The notes beneath the pieces are model-generated. The model was not told where the DNA came from, did no database searches, and saw only the letters and a list, made by a program, of their open reading frames with translations. Both the position numbers and the translations under genes were made by a program. Shown here piece by piece: positions 9,348 through 18,963 of a stretch of DNA of 64,000 nt. The stretch's first letter is position 1; each line of letters begins with the position of its first letter. Source of the stretch: Bacillota bacterium (GTDB lineage Bacteria; Bacillota; Clostridia; Oscillospirales; Ruminococcaceae); assembly GCA_023458875.1 (NCBI GenBank), contig JAEWXO010000020.1, positions 1 through 64,000 on the forward strand, given 5' to 3'.

Positions 9348-10622
9348 TTATTTCTTCATTACTTTTTTTAATTTACTGGTTTCTGTTTTTAGAAGAGGTT
9401 TTGTGTTATTTACAACACAGTCCTTAGTAATAGTTACTTTAATTATATTGTTTGAAGGTGCTTCAAACATTGTCTCCATAAGGAGTCCTTCAACTATTGC
9501 TCTTAAACCTCTTGCACCTGTTTTTTGTTCAATAGCTTTTTTTGCTATTTCTATAAGTGCATCATTTTCTATTTCAAATTCAATGTTATCATAATCAAAG
9601 AGCTTTTCATACTGTTTAACAAGGGCGTTTTTAGGCTCTGTAAGTATTTTTACAAGTGCCTGCTCGTCAAGCTCATCGAGCACTGTTATTAAAGGAAGTC
9701 TTCCTACAAGCTCAGGTACTATTCCGTACTTTACAAGATCCTGTGGTACGACTTTCTTAAATATATTTTTCATATCAGCACTGCCGGATGAAACATCTGA
9801 GCCGAATCCTATTGACGTACGCTTTGTTCTCTTTATTATAGCCTGCTCCAGTCCATCAAATGCACCGCCGCATATAAAGAGAATATTTTTAGTATCAATA
9901 TGGATAAATTCCTGATTAGGATGCTTTCTTCCGCCCATCGGAGGTACATTTGAAACTGTTCCCTCAATTATTTTCAAAAGTGCCTGCTGTACACCTTCAC
10001 CGCTGACGTCCCTTGTTATAGAAGTGTTTTCTGATTTTCTTGCTATTTTATCTATTTCGTCTATATATATAATGCCTCTTTCTGCAGCTTTTATATCAAA
10101 GTTTGCAGCCTGAATAAGACGGAGAAGTACATTTTCAACATCGTCACCAACATAACCGGCCTCTGTAATAGTAGTTGCGTCAGCAATAGCAAACGGAACA
10201 TCCAGTGTTTTGGCAAGTGTCTGTGCAAGCAACGTCTTACCAACGCCTGTTGGTCCAAGAAGCAATACATTACTTTTCTGTATCTCAACATCATCGTCAG
10301 TTGAATTGCTCAGTAAGCGTTTATAGTGATTATAAACAGAAACAGAAAGTGCTATTTTAGCTGTATCCTGACCAATAATATACTGATCAAGTACCTTTTT
10401 TATTTCAACAGGCTTTTTCAACTTAATGGTGAAATCTGTGCTCTTTTTTGAAATCTTTTGTTTTGCCTTGTCTTTGTCCTTATCTACAGGTCCGGCAATT
10501 ATATCATAGCAATAAATTACACATTCATCACAGATATTTGTACTGCCTGATGAAAACATGCTCTGTACACGATTTTCACCCTTACCGCAAAAGCTGCATG
10601 TTTTGAATCCATTGTCAACCAT
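9348..10622 (-). CDS. clpX: ATP-dependent unfoldase ClpX
   Basis: 424 residues. N-terminal zinc-binding domain with Cys9, Cys12, Cys31 and Cys34; AAA+ module with Walker A GPTGVGKT (123-130), Walker B IIYIDEIDKI and the pore-type GYVGDD segment; then the C-terminal small domain. It unfolds tagged substrates and feeds them into ClpP, whose gene lies 12 bp upstream in the same operon. Confidence 0.98.
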   Translation of the reverse strand: MVDNGFKTCSFCGKGENRVQSMFSSGSTNICDECVIYCYDIIAGPVDKDKDKAKQKISKKSTDFTIKLKKPVEIKKVLDQYIIGQDTAKIALSVSVYNHYKRLLSNSTDDDVEIQKSNVLLLGPTGVGKTLLAQTLAKTLDVPFAIADATTITEAGYVGDDVENVLLRLIQAANFDIKAAERGIIYIDEIDKIARKSENTSITRDVSGEGVQQALLKIIEGTVSNVPPMGGRKHPNQEFIHIDTKNILFICGGAFDGLEQAIIKRTKRTSIGFGSDVSSGSADMKNIFKKVVPQDLVKYGIVPELVGRLPLITVLDELDEQALVKILTEPKNALVKQYEKLFDYDNIEFEIENDALIEIAKKAIEQKTGARGLRAIVEGLLMETMFEAPSNNIIKVTITKDCVVNNTKPLLKTETSKLKKVMKK

Positions 10623-10634
10623 AATGCACCAACC

Positions 10635-11216
10635 TTATCTTTTTTCAACTACCTTATCTATCAGACCGTATGCACATGCTTCTTCTGCAGACATAAAGTT
10701 ATCACGTTCGGTATCATGCTCAACCGTTTCAATTGGCTGACCGGTATTTGCTGCAAGCATTTCATTAAGCTTCTTTTTCATCTTTATAATTCTGTCAGCA
10801 TGAATTTTGATATCTGTTGCCTGTCCCTGCATTCCGCCTAAAGGCTGATGGATCATTATTTCACTGTTAGGAAGAGCTGATCTTTTTCCTTTTGCACCGC
10901 ATGAAAGAATAAATGCACCCATAGATGCTGCCATTCCCATGCATATTGTTGCCACGTCACATTTTACATAGTTCATTGTATCAACAATAGCCATTCCTGC
11001 AGTAACAGAACCGCCAGGGCTATTGATATAAAGACTTATATCCTTTTCTGAATCCTGACTTTCAAGATAAAGAAGCTGCGCAACAACAAGGCTTGCAGTA
11101 ACATCATTTACTTCCTCTGAAAGCATAATAATTCTGTCATTTAAAAGTCTTGAATAAATATCATATGAACGTTCGCCTCTGCTGGTCTGCTCAACAACAA
11201 CTGGTACTAAACTCAT
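10635..11216 (-). CDS. clpP: ClpP protease subunit
   Basis: 193 residues, usual length. Catalytic triad visible: Ser98 in GMAASMGAF, His123 in MIHQPLGG and Asp172 in TERDNF. It forms the tetradecameric peptidase chamber that works with ClpX. Clear ribosome site (AAAGGAAG) upstream. Immediately followed by clpX. Confidence 0.98.
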   Translation of the reverse strand: MSLVPVVVEQTSRGERSYDIYSRLLNDRIIMLSEEVNDVTASLVVAQLLYLESQDSEKDISLYINSPGGSVTAGMAIVDTMNYVKCDVATICMGMAASMGAFILSCGAKGKRSALPNSEIMIHQPLGGMQGQATDIKIHADRIIKMKKKLNEMLAANTGQPIETVEHDTERDNFMSAEEACAYGLIDKVVEKR

Positions 11217-11284
11217 ATTCCATCTTCCTTTCGTTTTGTAATAGAATGTTTATTTTTTGTAAATTTTGTATTAATACAAACGTT

Positions 11285-11311
11285 CTCCTATTATTTTTTT
11301 AATAATAGGAG
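11285..11311. other. Stem-loop in the tig-clpP spacer
   Basis: CTCCTATTATT pairs with AATAATAGGAG (11 bp) around a T-rich loop. No clear T-tail follows on the minus strand, so it may be an mRNA processing or stability element rather than a full terminator. Confidence 0.45.
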
Positions 11312-11351
11312 TCAGTCTGCTGTTTATTCTTTGATATTATACTTCTGAGTT

Positions 11352-12686
11352 TTATTCAGACTTTTCTTCTGATTCTTCTTCGGACTCTTCTTCAGCCTTT
11401 AAAGTGTTGTCAACAACTGCATTTTCTTTTACAAGATCAGCTGCCTTGCCAACTTTAAGGTCCATCTTGTAATCTTCAAGGCTTATCAGGCGCTTAACGT
11501 CTTCAACCTTAAGATTGTTTGATTCTGCAAGTCCTTTAAGTCCGTCTTCAACTTCTTCATCTGTAACATCGATGTTTTCCATTTCAACGATCTTTTCAAG
11601 AGCGAGTCTGAGCCTAACTTCACTTTTTGCTCTGTCCATATATGTTGCTTTAAGGTCATCAATATCCATGCCTGTATACTGGAAATAAAGGTCGAGTGTC
11701 ATCTTGTTTGATGCAAGACGCTGCTCAAATTCTCTGATTTCTCTTTCTACCTTCTGTTCGAACATACATTCAGGAATTTCACCTTCAAGATTTTTGATTA
11801 TTGTTTCAAAAAGATAGTTTTCGAACTGAGAATCAGCTTTCTTAACAGCTGCTTCTTCAAGCTTTGACTTAATGTCTGCTTTATATTCATCTACTGTTTC
11901 AAATTCAGAAACATCCTTTACAAATTCGTCATCGAATTCAGGTAATTCCTGTGTTTTTATTTCAGTAAGGTTGATTTTGAAGGTTGTTTTCTGTCCTGCA
12001 AGCTCCTTCATCTGATAATCTTCAGGAAATGTAACCTCTATTTCAAACTCTTCACCTGTCTTGTGACCTACGATCTGCTCTTCAAATCCCGGAATAAACT
12101 GCTGACTGCCAAGCTTAAGAGGGAAATTATCACCTTTTCCGCCTTCAAACGCAACACCGTCTTTAAAGCCTTCAAAGTCAATAACTACTTCGTCCTCGAG
12201 CTGAGCTGCCCTGTCTTCAACAGTTACAATTCTTGCCTGACGCTTTCTTGCTGCTTCAATCTGTCCGTCAATAACTTCGTCAGTTACTGCATCAACTATC
12301 TTAGGAGCTTTAAGTCCCTTGTATTCAGGTACATTTACTTCAGGTCTTGTGGTGCATATTGCCTTAATAACAAGACCGTCTGCCTTTGTTGCAGATACAA
12401 CCTCTATTTCAGGTCTGTCTACGATATCAAGATTTGTTTCTTCTATTGCAGAAGTAACTTCAGGTCCGATAAGACTGTTTATAGCTGATTCGAAGAAAAC
12501 TTCTTCTCCATATAACTTTTCAATAAGTGATAATGGTGCTTTTCCTTTTCTGAATCCCTTTACCTGGATCTGTGATTTTTCTTTCTGATATGCTTTTTGA
12601 ATTGCAGCATTAAAAGCTTCTGCATTTATCTCTAATACTAACTCATGCTTATTTACCGCTACATTTGTTGATGATTTCAAACTCAT
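11352..12686 (-). CDS. tig: Trigger factor, ribosome-associated chaperone
   Basis: 444 residues. N-terminal ribosome-binding domain with the signature VKGFRKGKAPL (about 43-53), central FKBP-like peptidyl-prolyl isomerase domain (about 160-245, with VIDFEGFKDG and FPLKLGSQQFIPGFEE), and a helical C-terminal chaperone domain. The extreme C-terminus is a short Glu/Ser tail. It meets nascent chains at the ribosome exit. First gene of the clpP-clpX-lon quality-control group. Confidence 0.97.
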   Translation of the reverse strand: MSLKSSTNVAVNKHELVLEINAEAFNAAIQKAYQKEKSQIQVKGFRKGKAPLSLIEKLYGEEVFFESAINSLIGPEVTSAIEETNLDIVDRPEIEVVSATKADGLVIKAICTTRPEVNVPEYKGLKAPKIVDAVTDEVIDGQIEAARKRQARIVTVEDRAAQLEDEVVIDFEGFKDGVAFEGGKGDNFPLKLGSQQFIPGFEEQIVGHKTGEEFEIEVTFPEDYQMKELAGQKTTFKINLTEIKTQELPEFDDEFVKDVSEFETVDEYKADIKSKLEEAAVKKADSQFENYLFETIIKNLEGEIPECMFEQKVEREIREFEQRLASNKMTLDLYFQYTGMDIDDLKATYMDRAKSEVRLRLALEKIVEMENIDVTDEEVEDGLKGLAESNNLKVEDVKRLISLEDYKMDLKVGKAADLVKENAVVDNTLKAEEESEEESEEKSE

Positions 12687-12787
12687 TTTTAACCGTCCTC
12701 CATTTTTTTAAACAACATCTAAACTATTATATCATATTAAATTTATTATGGCTATAGCCAATCTGATTGTTCTATGTTTTTCATAAT

Positions 12788-13477
12788 TTATACCACTTTA
12801 TATGGTGAGAATTGTAGAAAATCACTAGAAATCATATTATATTCAACACCATCATGCATACCTGTTACAGCATTTCTCTGACTATATCCATGAATATGTC
12901 CGTAAAAGCATTTTTCGATACTGTATTTATAAAGTATATTCAGAATATCAAAATTACAGCTTGAGCCGTATAACGGCGGATAATGCATAAACACAAGCGG
13001 TTTAAGATTTTGTGACAACGCAGCCTGTATCGATACATCCAGGCGCTGTACTTCGCGTGCCATAACCTTTTCATTTTCCGTATCTCCGTCAATGCTTACC
13101 CAGCCTCTTGTTCCGCAGATTCCATAATCACCGTAAGCGTAACAGTTATTAAACAGAATATGAAGTGTGTCAAAGCCATTTTCCGCAAAGAAATTTTCCA
13201 TTTTACTTTTAGTTGCCCACCAATAATCATGATTACCCTTTAAAATAATCTTTCTTCCCGGAAGATTATTTATAAAAGCAAAGTCCTTAACTGAATTTTT
13301 AAGTCCCATCGCCCATGATGTATCACCGGCAATTACAACTGTATCATTTTCATTTACAGAGCTTTTCCAGTTCTCCTCAAGCCTTCCGATATAGCCGTCC
13401 CAGCCGTTAAAAATATCCATAGGTTTGAATGAATCACTAAAGGATAAGTGCAAATCTCCTATTGCATAAAGCGACAT
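12788..13477 (-). CDS. Calcineurin-like metallophosphoesterase
   Basis: 229 residues. The metal-binding signatures are present in order: GDLHLS (7-12), AGDTSWA, GNHDYWW, and GHIHGYSQR near the C-terminus, with FMHYPPLY between them. This is the YkuE/MPE-like group of two-metal phosphoesterases; the substrate cannot be named from sequence. It lies 30 bp downstream of thrC on the same strand and may be co-transcribed with it. Confidence 0.87.
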   Translation of the reverse strand: MSLYAIGDLHLSFSDSFKPMDIFNGWDGYIGRLEENWKSSVNENDTVVIAGDTSWAMGLKNSVKDFAFINNLPGRKIILKGNHDYWWATKSKMENFFAENGFDTLHILFNNCYAYGDYGICGTRGWVSIDGDTENEKVMAREVQRLDVSIQAALSQNLKPLVFMHYPPLYGSSCNFDILNILYKYSIEKCFYGHIHGYSQRNAVTGMHDGVEYNMISSDFLQFSPYKVV

Positions 13478-13506
13478 ATTTATCCCTTGCTTTCTGTAAA
13501 AGAAAT

Positions 13507-15003
13507 TTATTTTATATTGAAAGCCCCAAGAACATATTCTTTCATTTCGTCCTTTTGAACTGATTCATTAAAACGTACAGGCTTGTTTTTAAGATCAGCA
13601 AGTGACTGAGGAATATCAATGCCTGAAAGTTCACAAAGCTTATCAATCATTTCATATTCATCAAGTGACGAAGAATCTTTGTCAATGGCTTCAAGAACGC
13701 TTGCACTGAACTTGTAAGGACTTGCCGTTGAAGCAATCAGCGTTTTTGTCATATCGCCGGTTTCTCTTCTGTAATCATCATATACCTTTACCGCAACTGC
13801 AGTATGTGTGTCGCATACGTATGAGTATTTTTGGTAAATATTTGCAACAGTCTGCTTTGTCTCCGCATCGTCACAATATCCACCGTAAAAATCATCAGCA
13901 AGTTTTTTCTTTATATCATCTGTTACTTCGTATTTTCCCACTGATGCAAGAGAATCAAACCATTCTCTTATCTGCGCATCATTGTCTCCGGAAAGAATAT
14001 ACAAAAGACGCTCAAGATTACTTGAAATCAGTATATCCATTGACGGTGAACATGTAGGGTAGAACTCTCTGTTTCTGTCATATACACCTGTTCTGATAAA
14101 ATCAGTAAGAACCTTGTTTATGTTTGAAGCACAGATAAGCTTTCCGACAGGCAGTCCCATTCTTTTTGCATAATATGCTGCAAGTATGTTTCCGAAATTT
14201 CCTGTAGGTACTACTACATTTATTTTGTCACCAAGTGAAATTTCATTGTCAGCCACTAAAGATGCATAAGCTGAAATATAGTAAACTATCTGCGGTAAAA
14301 GTCTGCCCCAGTTAATTGAATTTGCACTTGAAAACATAAGATTATTATCATCCATTGCCTGCTTTATCTGACTGTCTGTAAATATTTCCTTTACACCGTT
14401 CTGGCAGTCGTCAAAGTTTCCCTTTATTGCGCAGACGCTTACATTCGAGCCTTCCTGTGTTGTCATCTGTCTTTTCTGCATAGAGCTCACTCCGCACTCA
14501 GGATAGAATACCATTATCTGAGTACCCTCAACATCCTTAAAGCCTTCAAGTGCTGCCTTTCCTGTATCACCGGATGTTGCAACAAGAATTATGATTTTCT
14601 TGTCTATCATAAGCTTCTTTGCTGAAACAGTCAGGAAATAAGGAAGTATCTGAAGTGCCATGTCCTTGAATGCACATGTAGGTCCATGCCATAACTCAAG
14701 CATGTATGTTCCGTCAAATAAATGGGATATTTCATCTATATTTTCTGTTTCAAAGTTTTTAGCATTATATGCATTATCAGTACAATACTGTATTTCCACA
14801 TCAGTAAAATCCGTAAGGTATTTTTTGAAAATATAAGCTGCCCTGCATGAATAGCTCAAATCACATATATACTTAATCTCATCAAGTGTAAGCGATGGAA
14901 TTGATTCAGGTACAAACAGACCGCCGTCTTCAGAAATTCCCTGAGAAATTGCCTTTGCACTTTCTACCTGCAAATTACTGTTTCTTGTACTTTTATAAAA
15001 CAT
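13507..15003 (-). CDS. thrC: Threonine synthase (long, type I form)
   Basis: 498 residues, the long form also found in E. coli and yeast. PLP-binding Lys113 in HGPTCAFKDMALQ, phosphate-binding ATSGDTGKAALEG, and GNFGNILAAYYAKRMG. It converts O-phospho-L-homoserine to threonine. No other threonine gene is adjacent. A ribosome site (AGGAGTAT) precedes the ATG. Confidence 0.96.
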   Translation of the reverse strand: MFYKSTRNSNLQVESAKAISQGISEDGGLFVPESIPSLTLDEIKYICDLSYSCRAAYIFKKYLTDFTDVEIQYCTDNAYNAKNFETENIDEISHLFDGTYMLELWHGPTCAFKDMALQILPYFLTVSAKKLMIDKKIIILVATSGDTGKAALEGFKDVEGTQIMVFYPECGVSSMQKRQMTTQEGSNVSVCAIKGNFDDCQNGVKEIFTDSQIKQAMDDNNLMFSSANSINWGRLLPQIVYYISAYASLVADNEISLGDKINVVVPTGNFGNILAAYYAKRMGLPVGKLICASNINKVLTDFIRTGVYDRNREFYPTCSPSMDILISSNLERLLYILSGDNDAQIREWFDSLASVGKYEVTDDIKKKLADDFYGGYCDDAETKQTVANIYQKYSYVCDTHTAVAVKVYDDYRRETGDMTKTLIASTASPYKFSASVLEAIDKDSSSLDEYEMIDKLCELSGIDIPQSLADLKNKPVRFNESVQKDEMKEYVLGAFNIK

Positions 15004-15033
15004 AAATATACTCCTTTTCTCCGCAGAAAAAAT

Positions 15034-15071
15034 ATCCCGGACATCATACTCTGCAGCAATAAAATGTCCGT
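15034..15071 (-). terminator. Possible terminator after yraN
   Basis: Minus strand CGGACAT pairs with ATGTCCG over a 20-odd nt loop and is followed by ATATTTTTTC. The loop is long, so this is tentative. Confidence 0.35.
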
Positions 15072-15074
15072 ATT

Positions 15075-15461
15075 CTACTTTATTGAAAGCATAATATTGC
15101 AGCCTGTCATATCAAAAGCATCCTTGTAATATCTGATAGCCCAAGGCACATCGTTTCTTAGTATTACCTCTGCGATATCAAATCTTGCCTGTTTACTCAA
15201 GGGGTAATGATAGCTGTAGCTTGCTGCTGTTTTTATTATTTTTAGCTTTTTACTGTATGTTACTGCGTCAACACCTGACACCACACAATTCTCTTTTCTT
15301 GCCTTAACTTCGACAAATGCTATTGTACCGGCGTTTTCTGCAATAATATCTATTTCTCCTCTGCGGCAGCTATAGTTTCTCCTGACTATTTTGTAGCCGT
15401 ACTTCTGAAGGTAGCAGCATACCGCTGTTTCACCTTTATTCCCCAGTTCCTTTTTTTTCAT
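15075..15461 (-). CDS. YraN/UPF0102 family nuclease-fold protein
   Basis: 128 residues. It begins ELGNKGETAVCCYLQ and carries the PD-(D/E)xK-like core RRGEIDII...FVEVKARK, the family hallmark. These proteins resemble Holliday-junction or repair nucleases but the exact function is not settled. Its start overlaps the end of rnhB by 26 bp, indicating translational coupling; the yraN-rnhB pairing is common in Firmicutes. Confidence 0.9.
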   Translation of the reverse strand: MKKKELGNKGETAVCCYLQKYGYKIVRRNYSCRRGEIDIIAENAGTIAFVEVKARKENCVVSGVDAVTYSKKLKIIKTAASYSYHYPLSKQARFDIAEVILRNDVPWAIRYYKDAFDMTGCNIMLSIK

Positions 15462-16080
15462 AGTATTTCCTCAGAAAGCTGAGACGGTGAATTTCAGAGG
15501 GACCGAACTTGTCTATTTTTTCATAGTGAAGCTTTGTTCCGTAGCCTTTGTGCTTATCGAAGCAATACATCGGGTAAAGCTCTGACATTTCCTCCATGTA
15601 TCTGTCTCTTGAAACCTTTGCAAGAATTGAAGCCGCAGCAATACTGGCAGAATATGCATCACCCTTAATCACTGCTCTTACCTGTGTATCCGGTATATCA
15701 GGGCATTTGTTTCCGTCTGCCATAACCAGGTCAGGATGTACACCCAGTCCTTCAACAGCTCTTTTCATTGCAAGCATTGATGCCTGCAGAATATTGAGCG
15801 TTTCGATTTCATCAACTGTTGCCCTGGCTATACAATATGCAGTTGCGTTTTGAATTATTTCATCATAGAGAGTATTTCTCTTCTTTTCAGTAAGCTTTTT
15901 ACTGTCGTTTATGCCTTCTATCCTTACGGAGTCATCAAATATTACTGCCGCCGCAAAAACATCTCCTGCAAGAGGGCCGCGCCCTGCCTCATCAACTCCG
16001 CACAGTACAATATGATTACATTCATTTCTGACTGCAGTATCATATTCATACAAAGAATCTGTATTCTGGTTCTGTGACAT
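15436..16080 (-). CDS. rnhB: Ribonuclease HII
   Basis: 214 residues. GVDEAGRGPLAGDV gives Asp30 and Glu31 of the metal site; the third Asp lies in VMADGNK, and SIAAASILAKVSRD is the family signature. It removes RNA primers and misincorporated ribonucleotides from DNA. It lies 11 bp after rbgA and overlaps yraN. Confidence 0.97.
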   Translation of the reverse strand: MSQNQNTDSLYEYDTAVRNECNHIVLCGVDEAGRGPLAGDVFAAAVIFDDSVRIEGINDSKKLTEKKRNTLYDEIIQNATAYCIARATVDEIETLNILQASMLAMKRAVEGLGVHPDLVMADGNKCPDIPDTQVRAVIKGDAYSASIAAASILAKVSRDRYMEEMSELYPMYCFDKHKGYGTKLHYEKIDKFGPSEIHRLSFLRKYYEKKGTGE

Positions 16081-16091
16081 ATTTTCACCCC

Positions 16092-16967
16092 TTAATTAAC
16101 AGGAGGGACTTCAAGAGAAATATTGCCTGCTTTGCCTGCCCTGAACTCGTCAAGCAGAGTGATGGCAGCCCGCTCTGTATTTACCTCGCCGCCTGAAATA
16201 AGCATTCCTCTTTTTCTTCCGAGTGTTTCAAGAAGAATTTTTCCCGTATAGCTGTCCGAGGGTTCAATTTTATAACGCTGCATAAGATTTTCAGGATAGT
16301 GTTCCTCAAGATATTCGAGCAACAGCATCGCAAGTGTTTCAATATCAAGTATCTCGTCCCTGATAGCACCTGTGAATGCAAGCTTCTGAGCCACTGTCTG
16401 GTCGTCAAACTTAGGCCAGAGAACACCAGGCATGTCAAGCATTTCTACCCTGTCGCCAAGCTTGACCCACTGTTTTACACGGGTAACTCCCGGCCTGTCC
16501 TCTACCTTGGCTTTTTTTGAGCCTGACATTTTATTTATAAATGATGATTTTCCTACGTTAGGTATACCTACTACCATTACACGTGTCGGTCTTCCCACCA
16601 TTCCTTTTTCTTTTCTTTTCTGTATAAGGTCTTTAAGGAGCTGACCCTCAAGTGCAGAATTAAAGTTCTTTATTCCTTTACCTGTTTTACAGTCCATTGA
16701 AATAGCAAGTATTCCCTTACTTTTAAAAAATGCTATCCATTTGTCTGTTATACGATCGTCAGCCATATCTCTTTTGTTAAGTATGAGCATTCTTGGTTTT
16801 CCGTTTATCATTCTGCCCATTTCAGGATTCTGGCTGCTTAAAGGAATTCTGGCATCGATTATTTCAACAACGGCATCTACAAGAGGAAGATTTTCTTTTA
16901 TACTTCTCCTCGTTTTTGCCATATGACCCGGGAACCATTGAATTGATTTTATCTCTGTCTGTGACAT
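16092..16967 (-). CDS. rbgA: Ribosome biogenesis GTPase RbgA (YlqF)
   Basis: 291 residues. Circularly permuted GTPase: G4 NKRDM (64-68) comes before G1 GIPNVGKSS (134-142) and G3 DMPG (178-181). WFPGHMAKTRR at the N-terminus is characteristic. It acts in assembly of the 50S subunit. Position between signal peptidase and rnhB is the standard Firmicute order. Confidence 0.97.
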   Translation of the reverse strand: MSQTEIKSIQWFPGHMAKTRRSIKENLPLVDAVVEIIDARIPLSSQNPEMGRMINGKPRMLILNKRDMADDRITDKWIAFFKSKGILAISMDCKTGKGIKNFNSALEGQLLKDLIQKRKEKGMVGRPTRVMVVGIPNVGKSSFINKMSGSKKAKVEDRPGVTRVKQWVKLGDRVEMLDMPGVLWPKFDDQTVAQKLAFTGAIRDEILDIETLAMLLLEYLEEHYPENLMQRYKIEPSDSYTGKILLETLGRKRGMLISGGEVNTERAAITLLDEFRAGKAGNISLEVPPVN

Positions 16968-16985
16968 AAAATTTTCCTGTTCTGT

Positions 16986-17747
16986 TTAAAATAATTTAAT
17001 AGTTTTAAGCGGTAAATATCTCATAACAACCTTGCCTATTACGTCATCCTCCGATACAAAACCGACATCTGAGCTTCGACTGTCATTTGACACAATTCTG
17101 TTATCACCCATAACAAATATGTATCCGTCAGGTATTGTAACAGGATAGTCCTGAGGCTGTATGAATGCGTTGAATCTGATCTCGGTGAGTGAAGTTATAA
17201 AATGATCGGCTGTAAGCTTTTCCCCCTCAACATAAAGCTGTTCATCAAGTTGTACGTCATCTACATAGACATAACCGTCCCTTATGTCAAGCTTTTGTCC
17301 TCCTACAGCAATAACTCTTTTTACAAGAGGCCCGAGATTTTCATTTTTCACAATGACAATATCTCCGTTGTCAGGTGAATAAATCTTACTGTAAATAATC
17401 CTCTGTGTATCCTCAAGAGTAGGAACCATAGACGTACCGTCTACAGTGGCCTGATCGAACAGATATGCTCTTACAAGAAGGAATATAAGGAGCCATATAC
17501 CTACAGTTTCAATGATATCCGTTATATCATTGAATATGCTTTTCCCTTTGTCTGCCTTATCATTACTTTTTTCTGTGTTGTCGTTATCCGTTTCGTTCTG
17601 ACTGTTTTCTTCTGCATCGGCATTCCCTGTCTGATCTTCGTTTTTTTCTTCTTCAGCAGCACTGCCTGTCAGATCTTCGTTTTTTTCTTCAGCATTATCG
17701 CTGACTGTCTCATCCCGACTGTTTTTCTCTTTAATGTCCTCGCTCAT
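16986..17747 (-). CDS. Type I signal peptidase with long acidic N-terminal tail
   Basis: 253 residues. A cytoplasmic N-terminal extension of about 70 residues is rich in Glu, Asp and Asn and contains a short duplicated unit (EEKNEDLTGSA / EEKNEDQTGNA). It is followed by one membrane helix (about 80-98), catalytic Ser106 in GTSMVPTL and Lys143 in VKRVIAVGG, and the conserved GDNRIVSNDSR box. It cleaves Sec signal peptides at the outer face of the membrane. It lies directly after a paralogue (12 bp gap). Confidence 0.94.
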   Translation of the reverse strand: MSEDIKEKNSRDETVSDNAEEKNEDLTGSAAEEEKNEDQTGNADAEENSQNETDNDNTEKSNDKADKGKSIFNDITDIIETVGIWLLIFLLVRAYLFDQATVDGTSMVPTLEDTQRIIYSKIYSPDNGDIVIVKNENLGPLVKRVIAVGGQKLDIRDGYVYVDDVQLDEQLYVEGEKLTADHFITSLTEIRFNAFIQPQDYPVTIPDGYIFVMGDNRIVSNDSRSSDVGFVSEDDVIGKVVMRYLPLKTIKLF

Positions 17748-17759
17748 TTAAACACCATC

Positions 17760-18380
17760 CTATTTAACAAATCCGAAATCAGAAAACGGATATATTCTTA
17801 ATATTACTTTTCCCACTATTTCATCCTCAGGAACAAATCCAAGCTCCAGATGTTTACTGTCCTTTGATCTGTTTCTGTTATCACCAAGAACGAATACATA
17901 GCCTTCAGGAACAGTAACAGGGTAGTCTTTAAATGCCCCCATATTCTGGGTTGTGAGTGTATTTACAAAATGATCTGCTTTAAGCTCCGGCGCTGTTCCG
18001 TCATCATTTAATTCGTAAAGCTGCTCATCGAGTGCCTTTCCGTCTACATATACTATTCCCGATTCAAAATCTATATTTACGCTCTGGCCACTAAGAGCCA
18101 CAGTTCTCTTTACTATAAGCTTATCAAGATTTGAACTGTCAATAATAATAATATCATTTTGTTCAGGCTTATAAAACAGCGGTGAAATAATAACCCTGTC
18201 ATCTTCTGTAAGCGTCGGCTCCATTGACGGGCCTGAAACATCAGATATTCTGAATAAATATGTGAATACCAAAAGAACAATAAATATAGAAAAAATAACT
18301 GATTCAATCATATCAGCTATATCATTGAATAATCTGCTGAAAAAACCGCGTGAATTACTCACAGATGTATTGTTATCCAT
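17760..18380 (-). CDS. Type I signal peptidase (short paralogue)
   Basis: 206 residues. One N-terminal membrane helix (about 24-43), catalytic Ser52 in GPSMEPTL, Lys91 in VKRTVALSGQ, and GDNRNRSKDSKHL. It lacks the acidic extension of its neighbour but shares inserted segments (VYVDG-x-LDEQLY, LKADHF), so the two arose by tandem duplication. It lies after rplS, separated from it by a terminator. Confidence 0.94.
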   Translation of the reverse strand: MDNNTSVSNSRGFFSRLFNDIADMIESVIFSIFIVLLVFTYLFRISDVSGPSMEPTLTEDDRVIISPLFYKPEQNDIIIIDSSNLDKLIVKRTVALSGQSVNIDFESGIVYVDGKALDEQLYELNDDGTAPELKADHFVNTLTTQNMGAFKDYPVTVPEGYVFVLGDNRNRSKDSKHLELGFVPEDEIVGKVILRIYPFSDFGFVK

Positions 18381-18420
18381 TTTATCGTCCCCATTCTGAA
18401 TATTTTGTTATTACTAATAG

Positions 18421-18449
18421 CAAAAAAGGGACTGAGCGTCCCTTTTAAC
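18421..18449 (-). terminator. rplS terminator
   Basis: Minus strand AAAAGGGAC-GCTCA-GTCCCTTTTTTGC: a 7-9 bp stem with a T-run, about 30 bp after the rplS stop. Confidence 0.85.
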
Positions 18450-18477
18450 TATCGATAAAAGATCAGCAGCTGATAAA

Positions 18478-18822
18478 TTAACGTACTGCTTCTTTAACTT
18501 TAGCAGCTTTACCAACTCTGTCGCGGAGATAGTACAGCTTAGCTCTGCGTACTTTACCTTTTCTGACAATTTCAACCTTGTCAACAACAGGTGCGTGCAT
18601 TGGGAATACTCTTTCGATTCCACAGCCATGAGCTAAACGTCTAACAGTAAATGTTTCACTTATTCCGCCGTTCTTCTTAGCAATAACTGTACCTTCAAAA
18701 ATCTGAAGACGGAATTTTTCGCCTTCCTTGATTCTTACATAAACCTTTACAGTGTCACCAACTTCAAAAGCCGGAAGTTCTGCCTTCATACTGTCTTTGC
18801 TGATTAATTCGAGTGCATTCAT
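18478..18822 (-). CDS. rplS: Ribosomal protein L19
   Basis: 114 residues, standard length. Signatures: GDTVKVYVRIKEGEKFR, FEGTVIAKKNGG and FTVRRLAHGCGIERVFP, ending with KVRRAKLYYLRD. Located at the interface of the 30S and 50S subunits. It has its own strong promoter and an mRNA leader of about 135 nt, and is followed by a terminator, so it is mostly transcribed alone. Confidence 0.98.
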   Translation of the reverse strand: MNALELISKDSMKAELPAFEVGDTVKVYVRIKEGEKFRLQIFEGTVIAKKNGGISETFTVRRLAHGCGIERVFPMHAPVVDKVEIVRKGKVRRAKLYYLRDRVGKAAKVKEAVR

Positions 18823-18957
18823 TTGTAATTTCCTCCTAAAATTTCTGAATATTCTTACATTATAAGCTTAATCAAAGCAAATATGCAGCGGACTATTCGT
18901 TTTAATGTCATTAAATGGCATTAACTCTCGTCGTAAAAAACGACGGACTTTAAATGC
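18823..18957 (-). promoter_or_regulatory. Untranslated leader of rplS, probable autoregulatory RNA
   Basis: From the promoter at 18964-18992 to the rplS start there are about 135 nt without a reading frame. They contain a stable hairpin (CGTCGT-TTTTT-ACGACG on the minus strand) and a CATTTAA/TTAAATG pairing. L19 leaders with autoregulation are known in other Firmicutes; whether this one belongs to that family needs a covariance search. Confidence 0.4.
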
Positions 18958-18963
18958 TATATA

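Noticed and set aside
12063..12488. 141-codon plus-strand frame inside tig
   Set aside because: Lies fully opposite the trigger factor gene, with no recognisable domain.
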